A DNA stretch of 64,000 nucleotides from JAQUOA01 sp037443785 (lineage in GTDB: Bacteria > Bacteroidota > Ignavibacteria > UBA10030 > UBA8401). The position numbers and the translations under genes were made by a program. The stretch covers positions 43,003 to 107,002 of the forward strand of contig JBBINR010000007.1 of the NCBI GenBank assembly GCA_037443785.1. Reading direction: 5' to 3'. The notes beneath the pieces were generated by a model. The model was given only the letters and a program-made list of their open reading frames with translations. It ran no database searches and was not told where the DNA came from. Within the stretch, counting starts at the first letter, position 1. The number at the start of each line of letters is the position of its first letter. Of this stretch, positions 46,276-53,911 are shown piece by piece.

Positions 46276-47376
46276 TTATTTCAAACTATGTTGCCGTACT
46301 TTTCCTTCAATGAAATCTTTCATTGTTTGCTTGTATATCGAGCGGGAAAACTTGAGGGAATGACGACGAATGAATTGCTGATCAAAAGAAATGGTGTGAA
46401 ATTTTTTTACGGCAGAATCGAGTGATCCAATTGTTTGGTCATTGAAGAAAATACCTGTTTTGCCATCAATAACAGTTTCCAATGCTCCACCTTTACCGTA
46501 TGCAATGACAGGTTTGCCGCACGCCATCGCTTCCAACGGAACAATACCGAAATCTTCTTCGCCGGGAAAGATCAACGCTTTGCACCGGGAATATAATTGA
46601 GCAAGCTCTTCATCGCTTCGCCATCCAAGGAATTCAATATTGGATTTTGCCTTCGATTTCAATTTTTCACTTTCAGGTCCGGTACCGGCAATAATTAACT
46701 TTTCTCCGTTCGTATTAAAGACGTCGACTGCGAGATCAACTCTTTTATATGGAACAAGAGCGCTGACGATCAAATAGAAATTTTCCTCATTATTCGAAAG
46801 CTGAAACTGTTCTGTATCAACGGGGGGATAAATCATTGCTGAATCGCGCGAATAATGCTTACGAATTCTCCGGCGAACTTCTTCCGAAATTGCAATGAAT
46901 GTTGTAACGCGCGCAGATGTTTTTACATCCCACCATCGCAAAAGAGGTGCAACAATCTTCATTGCGGTGCGCGTAACGAAGCCGGTTTTTCCTTTTCCAA
47001 AATATTGCTCATACATGTCCCACACATACCGCATCGGAGTAAAGCAATAGCAAATATGAAGCGCGTCGTTCCGAACGCGAACATTCTTTGCAACGGCATG
47101 GCTCATGGAAATCACGAGGTCATACTCGGAAAGATCGAACTGAGCAATGGCAAATGGAAATAACGGAAGATATTTTCTGTACTGCTTTTCTTTTGCCGGA
47201 AGGTTGTCGATGAACGACGTGAAAATCTTTTTTGATTCAATCAATGGAGACATTGCTCCCTTGTTATGAAGCAGCGTATAAATCGGCGCATCGGGAAAAA
47301 GTTCACACAAGACTTCCAAGCATTTTTCGCCGCCGCGCATACCGGTCAACCAATCATGAACAAGGGCAATTTTCAT
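46276..47376 (-). CDS. GT4-family glycosyltransferase
   Basis: 366 residues from the ATG at 47376. GT-B fold with N-terminal ALVHDWLTGMRGGEKCLEVL and C-terminal E-x7-E region FGIVPLEAMACGKPVIAYGKGGALETV. An IAGTGPESEKLK stretch lies in the nucleotide-sugar half. Probably adds a sugar in lipopolysaccharide or exopolysaccharide synthesis; donor and acceptor are unknown. It is alone, 105 bases upstream of nothing but the M23 promoter region. Confidence 0.88.
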   Translation of the reverse strand: MKIALVHDWLTGMRGGEKCLEVLCELFPDAPIYTLLHNKGAMSPLIESKKIFTSFIDNLPAKEKQYRKYLPLFPFAIAQFDLSEYDLVISMSHAVAKNVRVRNDALHICYCFTPMRYVWDMYEQYFGKGKTGFVTRTAMKIVAPLLRWWDVKTSARVTTFIAISEEVRRRIRKHYSRDSAMIYPPVDTEQFQLSNNEENFYLIVSALVPYKRVDLAVDVFNTNGEKLIIAGTGPESEKLKSKAKSNIEFLGWRSDEELAQLYSRCKALIFPGEEDFGIVPLEAMACGKPVIAYGKGGALETVIDGKTGIFFNDQTIGSLDSAVKKFHTISFDQQFIRRHSLKFSRSIYKQTMKDFIEGKVRQHSLK

Positions 47377-47430
47377 GCGATAAAGATACAAAAAAACTAT
47401 TCGACTCTAAAATCAATTTCACGAAGACTT

Positions 47431-47461
47431 TTGAATTTCATCCTCTCTTCACCTATATTGA
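47431..47461 (+). promoter_or_regulatory. Weak candidate promoter for the hydrolase gene
   Basis: TTG at 47431-47433, 20 bases, then TATATTGA (47454-47461), 6 of 8 to TAnnTTTG. It lies in the divergent gap between the GT4 gene and the plus-strand hydrolase starting at 47523. Confidence 0.35.
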
Positions 47462-47522
47462 ATGTACTCTATGAACAATCTCCCCATAAACTGTTCACGG
47501 ATTCACTAACGAGGAACTCGGA

Positions 47523-48440
47523 ATGAGCCTTCTGCTGATTATAATCTTGGTAATCATCGTGTTCCTTCTTACGGCATCGGCACTGATTTTTGTCATCGGT
47601 CCGATTATGATGCTGAGCCCAAGAAGACGCGGCGCAGATTTCTACCGAAACAAAGGTTTACCTATTTCTCCTGCACAGCTGGGACTTCCGTTTGATTCGT
47701 TCTCATTTACTGCGAGTGACCATTATACAGGATTGAGCGCGTGGTTTATTCCCGCCGAAATTCCAACGGCAACAATCATTTATCTGCATGGCGTCGGGGA
47801 TAATAAGATGAGCGGATTGCTTCTCGCAAAAATATTTCACGACAATAATTTTAATGTAATGATGTACGACTCGCGCGTGCACGGCGAAAGCAGCGGGCGA
47901 TACTGCACATACGGTTTCCACGAAAAATATGATGTCCAAAAAGCCATTGATGCTTTGAAAATTTTTGAAGGGCAAAAAAAATATCACATTGGAAAAATCG
48001 GCGTCTTTGGCACGTCGATGGGTGCAGCAATTGCATTGCAGGCAGCAAGCATTGATACAAGAATTTCAGCAATCGTCTCCGAGGCATCATTTGCAACACT
48101 TCGGCAAATCACCGTTGATTATCAAAAACGATTGCTTCGACTGCCGTGGCATTTTCTCCGCAATATTGCAATGAAGCGAAGCGAAACGATCGCTCAGTTT
48201 AAACACAGAGAGATTTCTCCGATCAATGCGGTGAAAAATATTCATGTACCGGTGATATTCATTCACGGAAAAAATGATGCCTTCATCAAGTATGAATACA
48301 GCCAGCAGTTATTCAACGCAGCAAACGATCCGAAAGAATTATGGTTGATTGATAATGCAAATCATAACAATGTTCATGACACCGGAAAAGAGGAGTATGA
48401 AGACAGACTTATCCGCTTTTTTAAACAATGGTTGATTTAA
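47523..48440 (+). CDS. Membrane-anchored alpha/beta hydrolase
   Basis: 305 residues, one N-terminal membrane helix (about 3-27). Alpha/beta-hydrolase motifs: YLHGVGDNK (oxyanion side), nucleophile Ser 165 in GTSMGAA, the acid in FIHGKNDAFI, and the His in IDNANHNNV. Resembles the YqkD/BAAT-like esterase group. The substrate is unknown. First plus-strand gene after the long minus-strand block, with two small secreted-protein genes following. Confidence 0.83.
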   Translation: MSLLLIIILVIIVFLLTASALIFVIGPIMMLSPRRRGADFYRNKGLPISPAQLGLPFDSFSFTASDHYTGLSAWFIPAEIPTATIIYLHGVGDNKMSGLLLAKIFHDNNFNVMMYDSRVHGESSGRYCTYGFHEKYDVQKAIDALKIFEGQKKYHIGKIGVFGTSMGAAIALQAASIDTRISAIVSEASFATLRQITVDYQKRLLRLPWHFLRNIAMKRSETIAQFKHREISPINAVKNIHVPVIFIHGKNDAFIKYEYSQQLFNAANDPKELWLIDNANHNNVHDTGKEEYEDRLIRFFKQWLI

Positions 48441-48494
48441 TTTTTTTTTTGAGTTACACTGTAGACGAATTGGAACAACATCGGAAGGTTTACC

Positions 48495-48902
48495 ATGAAA
48501 AATCTTATCGGCGCCGTTTGCTGTATCATTTTCCTCTCCTCGTGTGCGGAGCAAATCGTTGACAATCCACCGCCAACTTCCTACGAACTAAACCAAAATT
48601 ATCCCAACCCGTTTTCCGATTCTACAGTCGTCGAATACGGCATACCGGCAGTCCCGGCTCACTCGCTCGGTCCTCATATTAAGCTTGTTGTTTATGATCG
48701 TTTTCAACGAAAACAAGTCACGCTCGTTGACGCACCAAATCATCCGGCCGGAAGATTTAAAGTTTCGTGGAACGGCAATGGATCGAACGGATTTAAAGCG
48801 CCAACAGGTATTTACTATATTTTACTGATGCAGGATAATAATAGTTTTCTAGAATACGATGAGACGGAAGTATTATTGCGAATAGCCGCACTTAAAATGT
48901 AG
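48495..48902 (+). CDS. Short lipoprotein consisting of a T9SS/FlgD-like C-terminal domain
   Basis: 135 residues. Lipobox FLSSC at about residue 18, then almost at once the T9SS-type opening YELNQNYPNPFSDSTVVEYG, the VVYDRFQRKQVTLVD strand, and FKAPTGIYYILLM. There is no cargo domain between the lipid anchor and the sorting-like domain, and the usual terminal KKMxLxK is replaced by IAALKM. Whether the domain still signals T9SS export, or is a structural Ig-like module fixed in the membrane, is unclear. Confidence 0.7.
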   Translation: MKNLIGAVCCIIFLSSCAEQIVDNPPPTSYELNQNYPNPFSDSTVVEYGIPAVPAHSLGPHIKLVVYDRFQRKQVTLVDAPNHPAGRFKVSWNGNGSNGFKAPTGIYYILLMQDNNSFLEYDETEVLLRIAALKM

Positions 48903-48912
48903 AAAGATGATT

Positions 48913-49638
48913 ATGAAAAAGAATATTCTTTGTGTTGCTCTTTTCGGCATATTTGCTTTTGTCAACGCTCAAGAAAGTGATCCCGAAAAACCCGAACAAT
49001 CAAAATTTCGATTTGCTTTCACCTACGGCATCTCTCCGATGAACCCTGATCAGATTAACCGACACATCGGCGAATCGAATTATGCATTGGGAAGTCAGGC
49101 AAAATCGATCAAAGCGCTGCCGGAGTTCGGCGGAACAATAACGCTTCGCCCGACAGGCGATGCGAAGATCATTATTCTTCGCGCAGGCTATGCCGCCGCT
49201 GACCGCATTTTTAATTTCACGATGAATCAAACCTCTTCAAGCAATACATCGATTGGGAAAATAGAAGGAACGATTACTGAAACATATTCATTTATTCCCC
49301 TTTCATTTGGCATAGGAGCGGCAACTTCGGACAACGATCTTCAATTTCAAGCGGAATTTATTTACGGACTCAGTTATGTAACGGAAGAAGGCTCATTCCG
49401 CACAACGAGCGGAAGTTCGTCATCATACTCCAGAGAACTTTTTAGCCCGGCGTACGGCCTTCGTGTTGCAGGAAACAGTACGGTGAAATTTTCCGATAAA
49501 ATCGGTTTGGTGATGGAGTTGTCGTACCGTTATCTTGTCTTTGATGAGTATGAAGATAATAAAGCGCTGCCGGTTCACTTTTTTGAGTTTCCTCTAACCG
49601 GTATTACTGCCTCTGCGGGGATTTCGGTCGGTTTATAA
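48913..49638 (+). CDS. Secreted or outer-membrane beta-barrel protein of unknown function
   Basis: 241 residues from the ATG at 48913 (an ATG two codons earlier is possible). Signal peptide ends at FVNAQ. The mature part alternates polar and hydrophobic residues (FAFTYGISPM, IILRAGYAAADR, YSFIPLSFGIGAATS) like a small outer-membrane barrel, with a Ser-rich loop. No family recognised. It converges with rlmD: the two genes share the palindrome TTATAA (49633-49638) for their stops. Confidence 0.6.
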   Translation: MKKNILCVALFGIFAFVNAQESDPEKPEQSKFRFAFTYGISPMNPDQINRHIGESNYALGSQAKSIKALPEFGGTITLRPTGDAKIIILRAGYAAADRIFNFTMNQTSSSNTSIGKIEGTITETYSFIPLSFGIGAATSDNDLQFQAEFIYGLSYVTEEGSFRTTSGSSSSYSRELFSPAYGLRVAGNSTVKFSDKIGLVMELSYRYLVFDEYEDNKALPVHFFEFPLTGITASAGISVGL

Positions 49639-51093
49639 CAATTTCACTTTTGCAACACACTCGATGTGGTAGGTGTGCGGAAACATATCAACGGGTTGAA
49701 CCTTTTCAACTGAATATCCGTACTTCGTCAGCATTTGCAGATCGCGAGCAAGCGTTGCAGGATTACAGCTGACATACACAATCGTCGGAACTTTCATCTT
49801 TCCCAATTCTTCTACCGCATCGGGGTGCATTCCACTTCGCGGCGGATCGACAACGATAACATCGGGATGTCCGAATTTTTCTTTCCATGAAACATCTTTC
49901 GTCAGTAGATTTTTCAAATCACCGCAAATAAATTCACAGTTATCGATGCCATTGAGTTCAGCATTCTGTTTCGCGTTGGCAATGGAACTTTCCACCAATT
50001 CAATGCCGATCACTTCTTTTACGGAATCGGAAATATAAATTCCAATACTTCCCGTTCCGCAATACAGATCGTATACAACATCGGTCGATTTCAATTGGGC
50101 AAATTCCTTGGCGATGGAATACAGCCGCTCTGCTTGCTTTGTATTCGTTTGAAAAAACGAATTCGCCGAAATCTGAAATAATTTGTTTCCGATTTTGTCG
50201 TGAATAATTCCTTCGCCGTAGTACACTTTTTCATATTCACCCACTGCAACCTGCGACTTTTTCTTTGTCACATTGTTGATGACAGTGGTAATCTCAGGAA
50301 ATTTCTTCGTGAGAATATTGGTGAGTTTTGTCATCACCTCAGGCGAATCTTCAAACGTTACAACATTCACCATCACATCGCCGGTATGTTTTCCCTCACG
50401 AATAACAAGATTACGGAAGTAGCCGCTTTCATTCTCTTGCGAATAGACAGGAATATTATTTTCGAGCGCAAACTCACGCACGGCATTCAAAATTCCGTTG
50501 CTCAGTTCTGATTGAAGAAAACATTCTTCAACGTTTAATACTTTATCCCATCGCTGGGGAACGTGAAAGCCAAGGGCGAATTGTTTGTCATTCGGAGGGA
50601 GTAAAGCAACCGAAGAATCTATCAACAATTCATTTTCTGAATTCGCTTTATCTTTCTCCGTCAGCCACGCTTTCTCACTGAACGAAAACTCCAATTTGTT
50701 CCGGTAAAAATACTCTTCGCTCGATCCAATGATCGGCAGAATATTCAAATCTTTGAAACCGCCGATGCGCTCCAGTGCATCAACGACATGCTGCTGTTTA
50801 TACTTCAATTGCGTCGCATATGCAACATGCTGCCATTTGCACCCGCCGCATACTCCGAAATATTTACATCGTGCACCAACGCGATCTTTGGATGGAGTAA
50901 TCACCTCAACAACTTTTGCTTCGGCAAATTTCTTTTTCGTCCTGAAAATTTTTGCTTTCACAACATCACCCGCCACCGCACCTTCAACAAAGACAACAAA
51001 TCCGTCAACACGAGCGACACTCTTCCCTTCAAATCCTGTCGATTCGATAGTCAGTTTAACAATATCGTCGCGTTGTAATTTTTTTTCTTCCAC
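49633..51093 (-). CDS. rlmD: 23S rRNA (uracil-C5)-methyltransferase, RlmD/RumA family
   Basis: 486 residues. N-terminal TRAM domain (1-~60), an iron-sulfur cluster set CKYFGVCGGCKWQH (Cys near 77, 83, 86), SAM site DLYCGTGSIGIYI (about 345), DPPRSGMHP and catalytic VSCNPATLARDL (about 445). It methylates U1939 in 23S rRNA (or a close position). The name could equally be RlmC/TrmA-type; length and Fe-S motif favour RlmD. Confidence 0.9.
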   Translation of the reverse strand: MEEKKLQRDDIVKLTIESTGFEGKSVARVDGFVVFVEGAVAGDVVKAKIFRTKKKFAEAKVVEVITPSKDRVGARCKYFGVCGGCKWQHVAYATQLKYKQQHVVDALERIGGFKDLNILPIIGSSEEYFYRNKLEFSFSEKAWLTEKDKANSENELLIDSSVALLPPNDKQFALGFHVPQRWDKVLNVEECFLQSELSNGILNAVREFALENNIPVYSQENESGYFRNLVIREGKHTGDVMVNVVTFEDSPEVMTKLTNILTKKFPEITTVINNVTKKKSQVAVGEYEKVYYGEGIIHDKIGNKLFQISANSFFQTNTKQAERLYSIAKEFAQLKSTDVVYDLYCGTGSIGIYISDSVKEVIGIELVESSIANAKQNAELNGIDNCEFICGDLKNLLTKDVSWKEKFGHPDVIVVDPPRSGMHPDAVEELGKMKVPTIVYVSCNPATLARDLQMLTKYGYSVEKVQPVDMFPHTYHIECVAKVKLL

Positions 51094-51102
51094 AAAAATC
51101 CT

Positions 51103-51987
51103 TTATACGCTCTGCATTCTGTTTCGAAACTGGATTCGTGCCACAAACAATGTTGTCGGCACAGTGATCAAAAGAATTCCGATGATCGTCAAGAGATTGA
51201 AATCCCGATTCCATAGTAAAATATCGAATCCGCTGGCAAATGCAACCTGTGCAAGTCCGACAGTTGAATTAATCGCAGGGTTCCCCAGCATGTACGCGCG
51301 GGTCATTGCGAGCTGTGCCACCGTTCCGCTGGCACCAACACCAATCAGCGCAACGATGATTATCGGAGAATATCTGGCCTCGTCGAATAATGTGTGAACA
51401 TTCGGCAGCATAACAAAAAATGTGATGATGCTTGCAACGAGTGTAAAGTGCGCAACGATTGTCGTTGGATGAAGATTTTTTGTCAGGTGAAGATTGTACA
51501 CCGCCACCGATGCAAAGAATGCGCCGACAAGACCGACAACCACGGCAAAATTTCCTTCGCTAAAATGCGGCTGCTGCACAAACGCAACGCCGGCTATTCC
51601 GCAGATCACTGCAAACCAAATGGAACGCGGAACGTGGTCTTTCGATACGAATGCGATCAACAGTGCCATCCACAGCGGCATCGTGTTAATGATGGATGTC
51701 GCTTCAGCGATAGGAAGCCACGAAAATGTATAAAATGTTCCGAAGATGGAAACTGTTCCGGTCAGACTTCGTGTCCAGAGATTTCTCGGAGCGGAGAAAA
51801 AAATTAATTCTTTTCCGGTCATGAGTGCGAGCGCGGCAACGAAAATAAAATTGATGGATGCACGGGCAAATGCGATCACCGTCCAGTGAAATGTTCCGCT
51901 CAGTTCAGCGTGAACGCTCCCATTCAATGCAAAACAGAATGCACTGAGGAGCATCCAACCGATTGCCGATATGTTTTTAAGTTTCAT
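51103..51987 (-). CDS. EamA/DMT-family transporter
   Basis: 294 residues with ten predicted helices in two EamA halves (about 5-140 and 150-290). Drug/metabolite transporter type; the substrate cannot be predicted. It lies just upstream of rlmD with 9 bases between, so the two may be co-transcribed. The upstream gap holds a repeat. Confidence 0.85.
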   Translation of the reverse strand: MKLKNISAIGWMLLSAFCFALNGSVHAELSGTFHWTVIAFARASINFIFVAALALMTGKELIFFSAPRNLWTRSLTGTVSIFGTFYTFSWLPIAEATSIINTMPLWMALLIAFVSKDHVPRSIWFAVICGIAGVAFVQQPHFSEGNFAVVVGLVGAFFASVAVYNLHLTKNLHPTTIVAHFTLVASIITFFVMLPNVHTLFDEARYSPIIIVALIGVGASGTVAQLAMTRAYMLGNPAINSTVGLAQVAFASGFDILLWNRDFNLLTIIGILLITVPTTLFVARIQFRNRMQSV

Positions 51988-52017
51988 TCTTTTACAACAA
52001 AGTCACTGAGTAATCGT

Positions 52018-52082
52018 CATGCCGCATGTTTCTGGGGGGGTATCCATTGAATGGATTCCCGACAAAAGCGTTCGGGAGTGAC
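52018..52082. repeat. Intergenic palindromic repeat
   Basis: Between dgt and the EamA gene. A 6-bp hairpin ATCCAT-TGA-ATGGAT (52042-52056) and a second TCCCGA...TCGGGA hairpin (from about 52057) lie between a GTCATG-type end and a GTGAC end. A loose member of the GTCAT family. Confidence 0.6.
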
Positions 52083-52102
52083 ATTGCACCGCCAAACATT
52101 TT

Positions 52103-53368
52103 TTAGATCAAATCCACAAGCGAACCGAACTCAGGATCGAACAACCGTTTGTACGTGCGAATGGCAAAACCGTCCGTCATTCCGGCAAGATAGTCGCACA
52201 TTAATCGCACACGTTTGTTCACATCAGTCGTGCTTTTCATATTCTGTTCGACGTACGCAGGAAGCAGATGCATCTCGGAACCATCGCGGCGAATATAATT
52301 ATCGGCAAACGCATCAAAGATTTTCTTCAGCAGATAATCTCCTTTGCGTTCGACTTGATGCAATTGCGGCGAAAGGAACACGAGATCGAGCGATATTTTT
52401 TTGAACATCTTCGATTCTTTCTTTGCCTGCTCATCGATCACCAATTCATAACCATAGCGGTGGGTTTTTCCGCTCATAACGTTGGTCGTTTCATTCACCG
52501 TACACGATTCGATATATTTTCCAATTCTGCCAGCAAGGAATCGCTCAACTTGTCCTTCGTTCATCGCGTCAAATAATCGCAGCAAACTTTTTTGCATTTC
52601 GGGATCGAATTGCTGTGCCGCCGCCCATTGTTCGATCTTTGTCTTGGTGATGAAGCCGGAATGAATACCGTCCGCCACATCGTTCAACGAATACGCAACA
52701 TCATCGGACCAATCCATAATTTGACATTCAATGCTTCTAAAATTGTCGCGCTTCTTTCCGGCAGGAAATTCTTTTGCAATATCAATTCCGCCAAACACAA
52801 AATTGACGAACTGTTTCTGTTCGTCATAGATAAAATGATTGACCGGATTTTCCAGTTCGCTGAAGAGTGTTTTATATTTCAGGATGCCGTCGAGAAATGC
52901 GCGCGTTGGATCCATTCCTTTGCGCATTCCTTTTTCGGAATAAATTGTTTCCGTCAGCAGACGAAGTGTTTGCGCGTTTCCTTCGAAGCCGCCGAAATTT
53001 TTCATCAACGCATTCAGCGTCCGCTCCCCGGCATGGCCGAACGGCGGATGGCCGAGATCGTGCGAAAGACAGATTGCTTCAACAAGATTCGGGTCAATAT
53101 AAAATGTGTCGGAAAATTTTCCGCCTGTGCGGAGAAGAAAACTGCAAATCCCGCGGCCGATTTGTGCAACTTCAAGCGAATGTGTCAATCGCGTGCGGTA
53201 AAAATCGTACTCGCCGGAAAGAAACACCTGCGTCTTCGCCTGCAGCCGTCGGAATGCCGACGTGTGAATGATGCGATCCCTGTCCTGTTCAAACGGCGTA
53301 CGATAATTATGCTTTCGCTCTTCGCCGAGGCAGGTCGTATCGAATTCGTTATAGAATGTGTTGTTCAT
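52103..53368 (-). CDS. dgt: dGTP triphosphohydrolase-like HD protein
   Basis: 421 residues. HD-domain dNTPase: RTRLTHSLEVAQIGR, LSHDLGHPPFGHAGERTL (metal HD near residue 115), NAQTLRLLTE and the later DWSDDVAYSLNDV. It splits dNTPs to nucleoside and triphosphate, keeping pools balanced; some members act in antiviral defence. Normal length, with GIY-YIG and repeats upstream. Confidence 0.92.
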   Translation of the reverse strand: MNNTFYNEFDTTCLGEERKHNYRTPFEQDRDRIIHTSAFRRLQAKTQVFLSGEYDFYRTRLTHSLEVAQIGRGICSFLLRTGGKFSDTFYIDPNLVEAICLSHDLGHPPFGHAGERTLNALMKNFGGFEGNAQTLRLLTETIYSEKGMRKGMDPTRAFLDGILKYKTLFSELENPVNHFIYDEQKQFVNFVFGGIDIAKEFPAGKKRDNFRSIECQIMDWSDDVAYSLNDVADGIHSGFITKTKIEQWAAAQQFDPEMQKSLLRLFDAMNEGQVERFLAGRIGKYIESCTVNETTNVMSGKTHRYGYELVIDEQAKKESKMFKKISLDLVFLSPQLHQVERKGDYLLKKIFDAFADNYIRRDGSEMHLLPAYVEQNMKSTTDVNKRVRLMCDYLAGMTDGFAIRTYKRLFDPEFGSLVDLI

Positions 53369-53411
53369 AAAGCCTCTTCAAGCACTGCAACATAACCAGA
53401 AAAAAAGACTA

Positions 53412-53459
53412 GTCATTGCGAGGAGTCCCGATGATTTGAATCGGGACGACAAAGCAATC
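53412..53459. repeat. GTCATTGCGAGG-type palindromic repeat, left of the GIY-YIG gene
   Basis: Starts GTCATTGCGAGGAG, has a perfect 8-bp hairpin GTCCCGAT/ATCGGGAC (53425-53432 and 53440-53447), and ends AAAGCAATCT exactly at the stop of the GIY-YIG gene. Same ends as the element at 42953. Confidence 0.8.
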
Positions 53460-53752
53460 TAACTTAAAAAGTCTTTATACAAATCAATCCACTGAGGATT
53501 TATTGCATTTATGAGTTCTAATTTCTTTTTTCTCGATCCTGCCTTTATTTGCTTTTCTCTTGCAATAGCATCCCGAATATCTTTAAATCTTTCGTAATAC
53601 ACCAAAATTGTAATATTGTATCTTGATGTAAAACCAGGCAGATTTTTTGTTTTATGCTGGTCTATTCTTTCAATAAGATCAGTTGTTACACCGGTGTATA
53701 AGACACTTTTCTTAAAATTCGTCATTATATATGTAGCGCAAATTTTTTCCAT
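53459..53752 (-). CDS. GIY-YIG nuclease-family protein
   Basis: 97 residues, one GIY-YIG domain: TYIMTNFKKSVLYTGVTTDL near the N-terminus carries the core (YIM ... YTG), with the downstream catalytic-type Arg (LIERIDQH) and a C-terminal KKKLELINAINPQW. Length fits the UPF0213/YhbQ-type single-domain group. Bracketed by two copies of the GTCATTGC repeat (53412 and 53788). It may be a nuclease acting on such repeats, a resident of a mobile cassette, or a housekeeping DNA-processing protein. Confidence 0.85.
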   Translation of the reverse strand: MEKICATYIMTNFKKSVLYTGVTTDLIERIDQHKTKNLPGFTSRYNITILVYYERFKDIRDAIAREKQIKAGSRKKKLELINAINPQWIDLYKDFLS

Positions 53753-53787
53753 GCCCTTGGGAAAGATTGCTGCAACAATAGTAAAGA

Positions 53788-53864
53788 GTCATTGCAAGCA
53801 AAATAATCTTTTACAAGAATCCTTCAATGCAAGATTGCTTCGGCAAAGAACGCCTCGCAATGAC
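53788..53864. repeat. GTCATTGC palindromic repeat, right of the GIY-YIG gene
   Basis: Ends GTCATTGC (53788-53795) and GCAATGAC (53857-53864) are perfect 8-bp inverted arms; the interior has CAAGATTGCTTCGGCAAAG, matching the inner part of the atp-operon copy. Confidence 0.8.
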
Positions 53865-53911
53865 AATTTTCTTTTTATATTTTTTGATTTACAAAAGAAC
53901 CACGATAAAAA

